Below, in pieces: positions 27,265 through 35,534 of a stretch of 64,000 bases of DNA. A program made the position numbers and the translations under genes. The notes beneath the pieces are model-generated. The model did not search any database. It had not been told where the DNA came from and worked only from the letters and a program-made list of their open reading frames with translations. The DNA lies in NCBI GenBank assembly GCA_042408445.1, contig JBHORC010000040.1, positions 62,001-126,000 on the forward strand, in the 5' to 3' direction. This stretch comes from CF-46 sp042408445. GTDB taxonomy: Bacteria > Chloroflexota > Limnocylindria > Limnocylindrales > CSP1-4. Position 1 is the first letter of the stretch, and the number at the start of each line of letters is the position of its first letter.

Positions 27265-28173
27265 GTGCGCACGCTGACGATCCAGCCCCGCGGGCCCTTC
27301 GACCTCGCGACCGCGCGCGACTTCGCCGGCGGCTTCACGGCCGGGATCGGGGCGCGCGCCGCAGCCGAGGGCGCGATCCTGATGACCTTCCCGGTCGAGG
27401 GCTGGGCGACGAGCGCAGCCGTCCAGGTACGCCAGGCGGCATCCGGCGAGCTCATCGCGGACGTCTTCGGCGACGGGGATCTCGAGGTCGTCGGTCGCCA
27501 GGTCGCGCGCTCGCTCTCGGTCGATCACGACGGCTCCGGCTGGCCCGAGGTCGGGCGGCGCGACGCCGTCGTGGGTCGGCTCCAGGCGCGGTACGGGCTC
27601 CTCCGGCCGGTCTGCTTCTACTCGGCGTACGAAGCCGCGACGTCGTTCGTCATCGGACAGCGGATCTCGATGGTCCAGACCCGACGGGTGAAGGAGCGGA
27701 TCGCCGAGCTGGCGGGCGATCCGATCCACGTGGAGACCGATGGCCGCAGCACCACCGTCCGGCCGTTTCCGCGACCCGCGGCGCTGCTCGCGCTGACCGC
27801 GATCCCGGGCCTCCCCGCCGTGAAGGTCGATCGACTGCACGGCCTGGCTCGAGCCGCGCTGGACGGCCGGCTGGACACGGACCGTCTGCGGGCGCTGCCC
27901 GAGGACGACGCGCTCGCCGAGCTGCGGAAGCTTCCCGGCGTGGGCGAGTGGACGGCGAGCGCCGTCCTGACCCGCGGCTGCGGCCTCGCGGACGCCCTGC
28001 CGCTCGGGGACGCGATCAGCCGCGACGCGGTTGGCCACTTCCACGACCTCCCGACGACGCCGGACGACGACTCCTGGCGATCGATCGCCGAGGCGTGGCG
28101 GCCGTACCGCATGTGGGCGACCGTCCTGCTCCACATGGCGTGGCGCCGGGAGCAGGAGCGGGCCGGCACCTGA
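27265..28173 (+). CDS. alkA: DNA-3-methyladenine glycosylase II (AlkA-like)
   Basis: The 302-residue base-excision enzyme has an N-terminal AlkA-type beta domain (1-90), a helical HhH-GPD core with the hairpin LPGVGEWTA (223-231) and an acidic residue in the right place for catalysis (Asp249 in PLGDAIS). Such glycosylases excise alkylated purines. The GTG start is set by the GATACT box 6 nt upstream; longer in-frame readings would run into the divergent desulfurase gene. It is monocistronic, with no Ada regulator nearby. Confidence 0.88.
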   Translation: MRTLTIQPRGPFDLATARDFAGGFTAGIGARAAAEGAILMTFPVEGWATSAAVQVRQAASGELIADVFGDGDLEVVGRQVARSLSVDHDGSGWPEVGRRDAVVGRLQARYGLLRPVCFYSAYEAATSFVIGQRISMVQTRRVKERIAELAGDPIHVETDGRSTTVRPFPRPAALLALTAIPGLPAVKVDRLHGLARAALDGRLDTDRLRALPEDDALAELRKLPGVGEWTASAVLTRGCGLADALPLGDAISRDAVGHFHDLPTTPDDDSWRSIAEAWRPYRMWATVLLHMAWRREQERAGT

Positions 28174-28245
28174 AAGCCGGCCGATACCTCGGCGGGTGGT
28201 TCGATGGGTCCTCGCGACGAGCGGGCGACGACGATCGACCTCCGC

Positions 28246-28251
28246 AGGAGG
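28246..28251 (+). promoter_or_regulatory. Perfect Shine-Dalgarno site of the half-ferritin-like gene
   Basis: AGGAGG stands 6 nt before the ATG at 28258. Full Shine-Dalgarno sites are rare in this window, and this one decides the start against an upstream in-frame ATG at 28204. Confidence 0.75.
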
Positions 28252-28257
28252 ATCGAG

Positions 28258-28521
28258 ATGGACACGACACCCGAGACGATGTCGCAGCCGATGGACCGGA
28301 CCGGCCAGGATGGCCTCGACGATGGCGACTGGATCGAGTCGCCGATCGACGACGAGACGTACGACCTGCTGATGGCCCTGTCCTCGAAGCTCGAAGCGAT
28401 CGACACGTATCGCGCCTACGCCGAGGACGGTCGCCCCGACCTCTGGCGCAAGCTCGCCGAGGACGACCGCCGTCACGCCGAGATGCTCGTCACGGAGCTC
28501 CGCCAGCAGCTTGCCGGCTAG
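28258..28521 (+). CDS. Small acidic two-helix protein, half-ferritin-like (87 aa)
   Basis: The 87-residue protein has a disordered acidic first third, then two long amphipathic helices (about 33-57 and 60-85). The helices carry LEAIDTYRAYAED and KLAEDDRRHAEML. The E..D.Y and D/ExxHAEM spacing resembles one half of a ferritin four-helix bundle, as in encapsulated-ferritin or rubrerythrin-like dimers. If so, it would bind metal only as a dimer. The usual second-helix Glu is Asp70. No encapsulin gene is seen. The family call is tentative; expression is supported by a perfect ribosome site. Confidence 0.7.
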   Translation: MDTTPETMSQPMDRTGQDGLDDGDWIESPIDDETYDLLMALSSKLEAIDTYRAYAEDGRPDLWRKLAEDDRRHAEMLVTELRQQLAG

Positions 28522-28526
28522 CCCCT

Positions 28527-28561
28527 GATCGGCGGCCACCGTGACGCGGCGCCCGCCGATC
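28527..28561 (+). terminator. Hairpin behind the half-ferritin-like gene
   Basis: A perfect 9-bp inverted repeat, GATCGGCGG (28527-28535) and CCGCCGATC (28553-28561), with a 17-nt loop begins 6 nt past the stop codon. There is no T-tract. Confidence 0.45.
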
Positions 28562-28622
28562 CGCGTGCTCGTCGACGGGGGGTTGCTCCGCGCGGGACAA
28601 TCGTCCCAGCGCCGGAGGTGCC

Positions 28623-28958
28623 ATGGACGTCCCGAACGTCGTCGCGGTCGCATTAGCCGTCGCCGCCCTGCTCCTCGCTCCACGGCTGCTCCTCGATGGC
28701 GTCGGCCTCGTCGGCGACGGCATCGCCCAGCTGTTCGTGCCGCCGGATCGGACGCTCGGCTGGCCGCACGGCGTCCAGGAGGGCGATGACCCGTGGGGCT
28801 GGCGGGAGCCGGTGTCAGCATCGTTCGCCGCTGACACCGCAAGCGCCGGCGTCGGGCCGGAGCTGGGGGTCGGGATCGCCGATCTGGTCGACGTGAGCGG
28901 CGCCGTCCCCATCGACGCCGGCGCCCTCGTCGTCCCGGTCGCCGCGGTTCACCGCTGA
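28623..28958 (+). CDS. Small membrane-anchored protein of unknown function (111 aa)
   Basis: The family is not recognised. A GGAGG site lies 4 nt before the ATG. The 111-residue product begins with a hydrophobic helix (about 5-23: Val/Ala/Leu rich), then a Trp/Gly/Asp-rich stretch (GWPHGVQEGDDPWGWREP) and a small Ala/Val/Gly domain. It is probably anchored in the membrane with the rest outside or peripheral. It follows the half-ferritin-like gene at 102 nt and converges on typA. Confidence 0.55.
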   Translation: MDVPNVVAVALAVAALLLAPRLLLDGVGLVGDGIAQLFVPPDRTLGWPHGVQEGDDPWGWREPVSASFAADTASAGVGPELGVGIADLVDVSGAVPIDAGALVVPVAAVHR

Positions 28959-28969
28959 CGCTCCCGCGA

Positions 28970-29004
28970 CCGGCGGCTCGGACCTCGCGGGGAACGCCCG
29001 CCGG
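28970..29004. terminator. Hairpin between convergent 111-aa gene and typA
   Basis: CCGGCGG (28970-28976) pairs with CCGCCGG (28998-29004) around a 21-nt loop. It lies in the 48-nt gap between two convergent stop codons and could serve both. Confidence 0.35.
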
Positions 29005-29006
29005 GC

Positions 29007-30899
29007 CTAGCCCGCCGCGTCCCGCTCCGTGGAGCGCCGAAGATCCTCCTCGCGGCCTCGTTCACGACGGCGGTCGTGCTGGGGAAGCGTCCGCTTCCGG
29101 AGCCGGATCGACTGCGGAGTCACCTCGACGAGCTCGTCGCCCGCGATGAACTCGATCGCCGACTCGAGGGTGAGCGGCCGCGGCGGCGTGAGTCGAAGCG
29201 CCTCGTCGTGGGCGTGGGTCCGGATGTTCGTCAGCTTCTTCTCTTTGGTCGGGTTGACGTCCATGTCGCCCGAGCGGCTGTTCTCCCCGACGATCATCCC
29301 CTCGTAGACCTCCTCACCCGCCCCGATGAACAGCTCGGCGCGTTCCTGGAGGTTGAAGAGCCCGTAGGCGTTCGATGTTCCGGATCGGTCGGCGACCAGG
29401 ACGCCGTTCGTCCGGTGCGTCACCTCGCCGGCCCACGGGCCGTAGCCCTCGCCCATCTGGTGGAGGAGCGCCGTCCCGCGCGTGTCGGTCAGGAGCTGGC
29501 CGCGATAGCCGATCAGGCCGCGAACCGGCAGGACGAACTCCATCCGGACCCGGCCGTCGGCGTCAGTCGACATCTGTTCGAGGCGACCCTTCCGGGCGGC
29601 GAGCGCCTGCTGGACCTCGCCGATGTAGTCCGGCGGGATGTCGACGGTGATCCGCTCGTACGGCTCGTGGACCTCCCCATCGACGTCGTGCAGCAGCACC
29701 TCCGGACGCGAGACCGTCAGCTCGAAGCCTTCCCGGCGCATCTGCTCGATCAGGACCGCGAGCTGGAGCTCGCCCCGCCCGCGGACCTCGAACGTGTCGC
29801 CGGATTCGGTCGGGTGGACCTCGATCGACACGTTGCCGAGCACCTCGCGGTCGAGCCGGGCCTTGATCTGGCGGCTCGTGACGTACCGGCCCTCACGCCC
29901 GCTGAGCGGCGAGGTGTTCACGCCGAACGTCATCCGGAGCGTCGGCGCGTCGACGTCCAGCCCGTGGAGCGGCCGCGGATCGCCGGGATCGGTGATCGTG
30001 TCGCCGATCGTGACGTCCGGCAGGCCGGCCACGGAGACCACGTCGCCGGGCCCGGCCTCGGGCAGATCGACCCGGTCGATCCCGTGGGCGGTCTGGAGGG
30101 ACGTGACGGTTCCGGTCAGCGTGATCGTCCGGCCCGGCTCCACGGCGCCCGCGGTGTCGTCGGGCTCGTCGCGGACGACCGCGATCCGCTGGCCGACCTT
30201 CAGGGTTCCGTTCCACAGCCGGCCGACGGCCATCCGGCCGACGTAGTCGTTCGCCATGAGGTTCGTCACGAGGAGCTGGAGCGGGTGCCCCTCGATGTAG
30301 GTCGGCGGCGGCGTCACCTCGACGAGGACGTCCAGGAGCGGCCGCAGGTCCGTCCCCGGCGTGTCAAGGGAGTGGGTCGCCGTGCCGGCCTTGGCGTTCG
30401 TGTAGAGGACCGGGAAGTCGATCTGGTGCTCGTCCGCGCCGAGGTCCAGGAACAGCTCGTAGACCTCGTCGAGGACCTCGGCGGGCCGCGCGTCGCTCCG
30501 ATCGATCTTGTTCAGCGCGACGACGACGGGCAGACGTCGGGCCATCGCCTTCTGGAGGACGTAGCGCGTCTGGGGCAGCGGTCCCTCGGCCGCATCCACG
30601 AGCAGCAGCACCGAATCGACCATCAGGAGGCTCCGCTCGACCTCGCCGCCGAAGTCGGCGTGGCCCGGCGTGTCGACGATGTTCAGGCGGACGCCGCCAT
30701 GGTCGACGGTCGTCTGCTTGGCGAGGATCGTGATGCCCTTCTCGCGCTCGAGGTCCCCGGAGTCGAGGACGCGATCCACGAGCGCCTCGTTCGAGCGGAA
30801 CGTCCCCGTCTGGCGGAGCATCGCGTCGACGAGCGTGGTCTTGCCGTGGTCGACATGGGCGACGATGGCGATGTTCCGGAGGTCGCGGCGAATCGCCAT
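29007..30899 (-). CDS. typA: Ribosome-associated GTPase TypA/BipA
   Basis: The 630-residue translational GTPase has AHVDHGKT (14-21), the switch II DTPGHADFGGEVER, and NKIDRSDARP, followed by the EF-G-like domains and the BipA C-terminal region (NPTKEKKLTNIRTHAHDE). BipA assists ribosome assembly and stress adaptation. The ATG at 30899 is preferred; a GTG 84 nt upstream is in frame, but its extra residues are Ala/Pro-rich. After the conserved end the protein has a short Arg/Glu tail. A candidate promoter GAGAAT is at 31002-31007. Confidence 0.95.
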   Translation of the reverse strand: MAIRRDLRNIAIVAHVDHGKTTLVDAMLRQTGTFRSNEALVDRVLDSGDLEREKGITILAKQTTVDHGGVRLNIVDTPGHADFGGEVERSLLMVDSVLLLVDAAEGPLPQTRYVLQKAMARRLPVVVALNKIDRSDARPAEVLDEVYELFLDLGADEHQIDFPVLYTNAKAGTATHSLDTPGTDLRPLLDVLVEVTPPPTYIEGHPLQLLVTNLMANDYVGRMAVGRLWNGTLKVGQRIAVVRDEPDDTAGAVEPGRTITLTGTVTSLQTAHGIDRVDLPEAGPGDVVSVAGLPDVTIGDTITDPGDPRPLHGLDVDAPTLRMTFGVNTSPLSGREGRYVTSRQIKARLDREVLGNVSIEVHPTESGDTFEVRGRGELQLAVLIEQMRREGFELTVSRPEVLLHDVDGEVHEPYERITVDIPPDYIGEVQQALAARKGRLEQMSTDADGRVRMEFVLPVRGLIGYRGQLLTDTRGTALLHQMGEGYGPWAGEVTHRTNGVLVADRSGTSNAYGLFNLQERAELFIGAGEEVYEGMIVGENSRSGDMDVNPTKEKKLTNIRTHAHDEALRLTPPRPLTLESAIEFIAGDELVEVTPQSIRLRKRTLPQHDRRRERGREEDLRRSTERDAAG

Positions 30900-31001
30900 C
30901 GGCGGTCCAGCTCGCGCGGCGTCGGCTCCGGGCGGGTTGGTGGCGGCGGTCGAGGTGTCGGCGGGCACGAGGTCGCGGGGCTCCTGAGCGTGGGAGCCGA
31001 C

Positions 31002-31007
31002 ATTCTC
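31002..31007 (-). promoter_or_regulatory. Candidate -10 box for typA
   Basis: GAGAAT on the minus strand lies 102 nt before the typA ATG, 15 nt from the divergent TAGACT box. It would leave a leader of about 95 nt. Support is weak. Confidence 0.3.
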
Positions 31008-31022
31008 GCACGAACGAACCCG

Positions 31023-31028
31023 TAGACT
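31023..31028 (+). promoter_or_regulatory. -10 box of leaderless nucleotidyltransferase-like gene
   Basis: TAGACT on the plus strand stands 8 nt before the ATG at 31037. A second ATG at 31031 lies only 2 nt away and is therefore unlikely to be within the transcript. Confidence 0.5.
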
Positions 31029-31036
31029 CGATGGCG

Positions 31037-31744
31037 ATGACTGTCGCCGCCGTGATCCTCGCTGCGAGCCCTGAATCAGCGCTTGCCGATGCGGACGGCG
31101 TTCCGTCCATCCGGCGGATCGCCGACGCGGCCTGGTCCGGCGGCGCGACACCCGTGATCGCGGTCGCGGCGGATCGCGACGGGAGCGTCGCGGCCACGCT
31201 CGCCGGTGCAGCCGTGACGCTCGCCGAGCCGGCGCCCGTCGAGCGTGGGGCTGCTGCCCAGATGGCGCGCGGGGCGGAGGTCGCGCGCGCCGAGGTCGCC
31301 GAGACGGATGCCATCCTCGTCTGGCCGGCCGCGATGACGTGGGTGGGTCCGGAGACGGTCACGTCGCTCATCGAGCTCCACGGCACCAGCCCGGACGCCC
31401 TGATTCGGCCCACCTGGGACGGTGAGGCCGGCTGGCCGGCGCTCGTGCCCTCCGCCGCGCTCGAGGCCCTTCAAGGGATCGCGCCGGACCGGATGCCGAC
31501 CGAGGTCCTCGCCGACCTCATCGCGGGCGGCGTCGCCGTGGCTCAGGTCGAGCTCGGGGACCCGGGCGCGGTGTTCGACCGTCGCACGCCTCGCCGCGAG
31601 ATGCCGGACTATGTCGGCCCGACGGAGCCGGCAGCCGGTCACGTCCACGAATGGGGCGCCGGACTGGCGGATCAGCCGGAGGACGCGCCTCTGGAGGGAC
31701 CCGCGCTCGCGCCGTATCCGCAGGCCGCCGAGCCGCCCGCCTAG
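31037..31744 (+). CDS. MobA/GlmU-like nucleotidyltransferase-fold protein, degenerate
   Basis: The 235-residue product opens with VAAVILAASPESALADADGV, the first strand of NTP-transferase (MobA-like) proteins, then the alternating strands SIRRIADAAWSGGATPVIAV and TDAILVWPAAMTWVGPETV. The nucleotide-binding signature GxGxRMG..K is missing, so catalytic activity is doubtful. The last 45 residues are Pro/Ala/Glu-rich. The start follows from the TAGACT box (8 nt). Its TAG stop interlocks with the stop of the convergent EamA gene in the tetranucleotide CTAG. Confidence 0.65.
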   Translation: MTVAAVILAASPESALADADGVPSIRRIADAAWSGGATPVIAVAADRDGSVAATLAGAAVTLAEPAPVERGAAAQMARGAEVARAEVAETDAILVWPAAMTWVGPETVTSLIELHGTSPDALIRPTWDGEAGWPALVPSAALEALQGIAPDRMPTEVLADLIAGGVAVAQVELGDPGAVFDRRTPRREMPDYVGPTEPAAGHVHEWGAGLADQPEDAPLEGPALAPYPQAAEPPA

Positions 31745-32688
31745 GCGCCGGCGCTCGCTCTGCGGGTCGACCGCATCCTCGCGGCGCTCGCACCCAGGGT
31801 CGCGGTCGCGATCCCTCCGACGACGAAGACGACGCCGAGCAGCTGCACGGGTGACGGCGCCTCCCGGAGGAGGATCATGCTCAGGACGACGGTCATGACG
31901 GGCTGGGCGAGCAGGATGATCGACGTCACGACGGCCGGGAGACGCGACAGCGAGAGCGAGATGAGCAGGTAGCCCAGCGACTGCGACGTCAGGCCGAGCA
32001 ACGCGAGCCAGGCCAGGCTGGTCGGTGCCGGAAGCGGATCCAGGTCGCCGACCACGATGCCGACGACGGCCGCCACCGCCGCTGTCGAGACCGTCGCCAC
32101 GAAGACCGGTCCCGCAGGACGGCGGAGATCCCGGCCGCCGCGACGGATCACGAGCAGGTAGCCGCCGTAGCAGAACGCGGTCGAGACGCCGAGCACAACG
32201 CCGAGCGCCGGGTTGGCGCCATACGCACCGCCACCGACGGCCCCGGAGATCAGCGCGACCCCGACGAGGACGACCGGCAGCGCGATGAAGGTCGCGCGGC
32301 TCGGGCGCTCGCCGAAGGCGGCCCACGCCACGACCCCGACGACGAGCACCTGGAGGTTCCCCAGGACCGTCGCGAGGCCGGCACCGACCGCCTCGATGGC
32401 GTGATGCCAGAAGAGCAGGTCGCCGGCGAAGAACACGCCGGCCAGGAGGGAGAGGCGGACGGTCCGCGACGGGAGGCCGCCGAACCGGCGATGCTCGAGC
32501 CACGCGACGAGACCCAGGAGGGGCAGCCCGAAGAGCGCGCGGAACACCGTCCCTGTCGAGGGCGAGACCTCGGCCCAGCGGTACAGGATCCCCGAGAAGG
32601 CGATGCAGACGGCGCCGAGCAGGGCGGCCAGACGGGGCCGTGCGGCGATCGCCGCGAGCACGCTCGGCAGCTCGTCCCGGGTCGTCAT
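31741..32688 (-). CDS. EamA/DMT-family transporter
   Basis: The 315-residue protein has ten predicted transmembrane helices in two EamA repeats (roughly 20-150 and 165-300), the drug/metabolite exporter layout. The first repeat carries RWAEVSPSTGTVFRALFGLPLL and the second ends with LLREAPSPVQLLGVVFVVGG, both typical. The substrate is unknown. The ATG overlaps the GNAT stop as ATGA, so it is the third gene of the aspS unit. Confidence 0.9.
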   Translation of the reverse strand: MTTRDELPSVLAAIAARPRLAALLGAVCIAFSGILYRWAEVSPSTGTVFRALFGLPLLGLVAWLEHRRFGGLPSRTVRLSLLAGVFFAGDLLFWHHAIEAVGAGLATVLGNLQVLVVGVVAWAAFGERPSRATFIALPVVLVGVALISGAVGGGAYGANPALGVVLGVSTAFCYGGYLLVIRRGGRDLRRPAGPVFVATVSTAAVAAVVGIVVGDLDPLPAPTSLAWLALLGLTSQSLGYLLISLSLSRLPAVVTSIILLAQPVMTVVLSMILLREAPSPVQLLGVVFVVGGIATATLGASAARMRSTRRASAGA

Positions 32689-33608
32689 CCAGCCTCCGCC
32701 ACGCTCGCGACGGGCCGGGACCAGCGTTCGCGGGTCCGCGTCCGCACGAAGCCCTCGGTCTCGTAGAGCCGGAGGGCGCGCTCGTTCCGGCCATTGACCG
32801 ACAGTGCCACTTCACGTACCCCGATCGCGCGGAGACGCTCGACGCTCCACCGGAGCAGCTGCCGGCCCAGTCCCCTGCCCTGCTGCTCGGGCAGGACGCC
32901 GATCGTCCAGATCTCGCCGACGGGCGCGACCGTTCCGTCGTGGCGCTCCGGTGCGGTCGCAGCGAAGGCAATGAGCGTGCGGGTTGCCTCGTCCTCGACG
33001 AGGAGCGTGTCGCCGTCCTCCAGGTTCGGGTCGGCGAGATCGGCGGTGATGAACGACGCGTCCAGCTGGAGCGGCGTCGCGTGATCGGCGAACGCGGCGT
33101 TGAACAGGGCGACCCACGGCGCGACGTCGGTCGGCGTCTCGAAGGCTCGCGCTCGCACGCCTGACGGCCAGACGGGTGGCGGAACGGCGGTGGCGGGCGG
33201 GAGCTCGAGGTCCCACAGGATCGAGTGCGGCATGAAGCCGGTCGCCTCGAGGAACGATCGGCCCACCGGATCGTCCGGATTCCGCCCCAGGATGACGTCC
33301 GGCCGGCCGCGGTCCCGCTCCATCGCGGCCGCGAGCTGGACCAGGGCCGTCCCAATGCCCGCCCTTCGACGCTCCGGCGACACGACGACGATCTTGAACT
33401 CCGACGAGACAAAGCCGACGAGGCGATCCCCGTCGAACGCTCCGCCCACGAGGCGATGGTCGAGGTCGAACGACCGCAGGAAGAACGAGCCCGCCGCATC
33501 GGACGACGCGCGGAACTCGCCCGCTGCCCGAGCCCGCTCGACCTCGCGGCCCAGCTCCACCCGGTCGCCCGGTTCGAGCACGCGAACGGCGAGGGTCGGG
33601 GCCGGCAC
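32685..33608 (-). CDS. Tandem GNAT-domain acetyltransferase
   Basis: The 307-residue protein has two GNAT folds. The first has the acetyl-CoA loop VSPERRRAGIGTALV (about 75-89); the second has GVLPEQQGRGLGRQLL and a final NERALRLYETEGFV motif. Double-GNAT proteins include mycothiol synthase MshD, but many others exist, and nothing else for mycothiol synthesis is present. The gene starts 6 nt after the aspS stop and is coupled to the EamA gene, so the two may act on the same small molecule. Confidence 0.85.
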   Translation of the reverse strand: MPAPTLAVRVLEPGDRVELGREVERARAAGEFRASSDAAGSFFLRSFDLDHRLVGGAFDGDRLVGFVSSEFKIVVVSPERRRAGIGTALVQLAAAMERDRGRPDVILGRNPDDPVGRSFLEATGFMPHSILWDLELPPATAVPPPVWPSGVRARAFETPTDVAPWVALFNAAFADHATPLQLDASFITADLADPNLEDGDTLLVEDEATRTLIAFAATAPERHDGTVAPVGEIWTIGVLPEQQGRGLGRQLLRWSVERLRAIGVREVALSVNGRNERALRLYETEGFVRTRTRERWSRPVASVAEAG

Positions 33609-33614
33609 CGCTCG

Positions 33615-35492
33615 CTAGTCGGCGCCGGGCCGACCGGGGACGCCGACGAAACGGAGCCCGAGCTCCAGGTACTGCGTCGGATCGGGCGCCGACGGCGCCT
33701 CGAGCATGAGATCCGTCCCGGACTGCGTCTTCGGGAACGCCATCACCTCGCGGATGTTCGTCTGCTGGGCGAGCAGGGCAGCCCAGCGGTCGATCCCGAG
33801 CGCGATCCCGCCGTGGGGCGGCGGACCGTATTCGAACGCCTCGAGCAGCGCGCCGAACTTCTCCTTCATCCCCTCCTCGGTCTGGCCCTGGAGGGCGAAG
33901 CTCCGGGCGAGAAGGTCCCGGCGGTGGATCCGGATGGAGCCGCCACCCAGCTCCCAGCCGTTGAGGGTGATGTCGTACTGCATCGCCCGGGCGCGTCCAG
34001 CAGGATCGTCCGGAGCGGGCCGCGCCGGATCGCCCGATGTCGTCGTCAGGAGCTCCTCGTCCTCGGGAACGACGCCCGAGAACGGGTTGTGGGTCGCGTC
34101 CCAGCGACCGTTCTCCGCGTCCCACTGGTACATCGGAAACCGGTGGACCCAGCAGAAGGACAGGACGTTGGGATCCGCCAGACCCAGACGGACCCCGAGC
34201 TCCGCCCGCAACCGGCCCAGGACGTCGGCGGTCGTGTCGGCCTCGTCCGCAACGACCAGGACGAGGTCGCCCGGGTTGGCGCCTGCGGCCGCGACGAGCC
34301 GCTCCGTGCCATCGTCGCCCAGGAACTTCGCGATGGACGACCGGACGGCACCCGATTCCTCGACCGCAAGCCAGACGAGCCCCTTCGCGCCGAACCGCTT
34401 CGCCCGCTCGGTCAGCTCGTCGATCTCCTTGCGGGAGGCGCCGCCCAGCCCCGGGGCCACGATCGCCTTGACGCGGCCGCCGGCGGCGAGCGCGTCGTCG
34501 AAGACGCGGAAGCCGGATGGTGCGTCCGCCCACAGCGGCGCGAGATCCACGAGCTCCATCCCGAACCGGAGGTCCGGCTTGTCGCTTCCGAACCGCTCCA
34601 TCGCCTCGTCGTACGTCAGGCGCGGAAACGGCCCCCCGACGATCGGCCGATCCGGCGTCGTCCGGCGGCAGACCTCGACGACCATCGCCTCGACGAACGC
34701 CATCACGGCGTCCTCGTCGACGAAGCTCATCTCGAGGTCCAGCTGCGTGAACTCCGGCTGGCGGTCCCCGCGGAGGTCCTCGTCGCGGAAGCAGCGCGCG
34801 ATCTGGAAGTAGCGATCGACACCCGCGACCATCAGCAGCTGCTTGAGCTGCTGGGGGCTCTGCGGCAGGGCGTAGACCGCACCGGGCTGGAGCCGCGACG
34901 GGACGATGAAGTCCCGGGCGCCCTCGGGTGTCGACTTGATCAGGTTCGGCGTCTCCACCTCGACGAAGCCGTGGTCGTGGTGGACCTCCCGGATCGCCTG
35001 GACGAGCCGGCTCCGGAGGAGCAGCCGGCGGGCCATCGGCTCACGCCGCAGGTCGAGATAGCGGTAGCGGAGCCGAAGCGCCTCATCGACAGGAGCATCG
35101 GGCTCGTTGACGTAGAAGGGTGGCGTCTTCGACTCCGAGAGGATGCGGACCTCGTGGGCCCGCAGCTCGATCGCGCCGGTCGGCAGCCGGCTGTTCTCGG
35201 TCCCCGGGAGCCGAAGGGCGACCTCGCCCGCGACGGTCACGACAAATTCGCTGCGGACGCGGCTCGCGACGGCGTGAGCCTCGGGATCGTCGGTCTTGTC
35301 GATGACGACCTGGGTGATGCCGTAGCGGTCCCGGAGGTCCAGGAAGATGAGCTGCCCGTGGTCCCGTCGACGGTGGACCCAGCCGGCAAGCCGCGCGGTC
35401 CTGGCCGCGTCGCCCGCTCGCAGCTCCCCGTTGGTGTGGCTCCGGTAGGGTGTCGCGAGGCTGGGCTCGGTCTCGGCCTGGAGGTCGGTCAT
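33615..35492 (-). CDS. aspS: Aspartyl-tRNA synthetase (bacterial type)
   Basis: The 625-residue class II enzyme has an N-terminal OB-fold anticodon-binding domain (LAGWVHRRRDHGQLIFLDLRD), motif 2 in YFQIARCFRDEDLRGDRQPEFTQ, the bacterial GAD insertion, and motif 3 with GGIALGIDRW. Whether it is Asp-specific or aspartyl/asparaginyl (non-discriminating) cannot be read here; no gatCAB genes are in the window. A TACGAT box 8 nt before the ATG predicts a leaderless mRNA. Confidence 0.96.
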   Translation of the reverse strand: MTDLQAETEPSLATPYRSHTNGELRAGDAARTARLAGWVHRRRDHGQLIFLDLRDRYGITQVVIDKTDDPEAHAVASRVRSEFVVTVAGEVALRLPGTENSRLPTGAIELRAHEVRILSESKTPPFYVNEPDAPVDEALRLRYRYLDLRREPMARRLLLRSRLVQAIREVHHDHGFVEVETPNLIKSTPEGARDFIVPSRLQPGAVYALPQSPQQLKQLLMVAGVDRYFQIARCFRDEDLRGDRQPEFTQLDLEMSFVDEDAVMAFVEAMVVEVCRRTTPDRPIVGGPFPRLTYDEAMERFGSDKPDLRFGMELVDLAPLWADAPSGFRVFDDALAAGGRVKAIVAPGLGGASRKEIDELTERAKRFGAKGLVWLAVEESGAVRSSIAKFLGDDGTERLVAAAGANPGDLVLVVADEADTTADVLGRLRAELGVRLGLADPNVLSFCWVHRFPMYQWDAENGRWDATHNPFSGVVPEDEELLTTTSGDPARPAPDDPAGRARAMQYDITLNGWELGGGSIRIHRRDLLARSFALQGQTEEGMKEKFGALLEAFEYGPPPHGGIALGIDRWAALLAQQTNIREVMAFPKTQSGTDLMLEAPSAPDPTQYLELGLRFVGVPGRPGAD

Positions 35493-35499
35493 GGCGCGC

Positions 35500-35505
35500 T
35501 ATCGT
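35500..35505 (+). promoter_or_regulatory. -10 box of the VOC gene, overlapping that of aspS
   Basis: TATCGT on the plus strand is 29 nt before the VOC ATG. It forms one symmetric element with the aspS -10 box. Confidence 0.45.
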
Positions 35506-35506
35506 A
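35501..35506 (-). promoter_or_regulatory. -10 box of leaderless aspS promoter
   Basis: TACGAT on the minus strand ends 8 nt before the aspS ATG and overlaps the plus-strand TATCGT of the VOC gene in the 7-mer TATCGTA. Confidence 0.55.
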
Positions 35507-35534
35507 CCGGCAGCCAACCCGCAAGGATGACCTC

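Noticed and set aside
24906..27455. Apparent 849-aa extension of mnmA
   Set aside because: It covers the cysteine desulfurase gene in another frame; the GTGA overlap gives the real mnmA start.
35493..35534. T-box or other leader RNA regulating aspS, hisS or alaS
   Set aside because: The predicted transcripts begin at or next to the start codon (aspS, hisS) or two genes upstream (alaS), which leaves no room for a leader structure.
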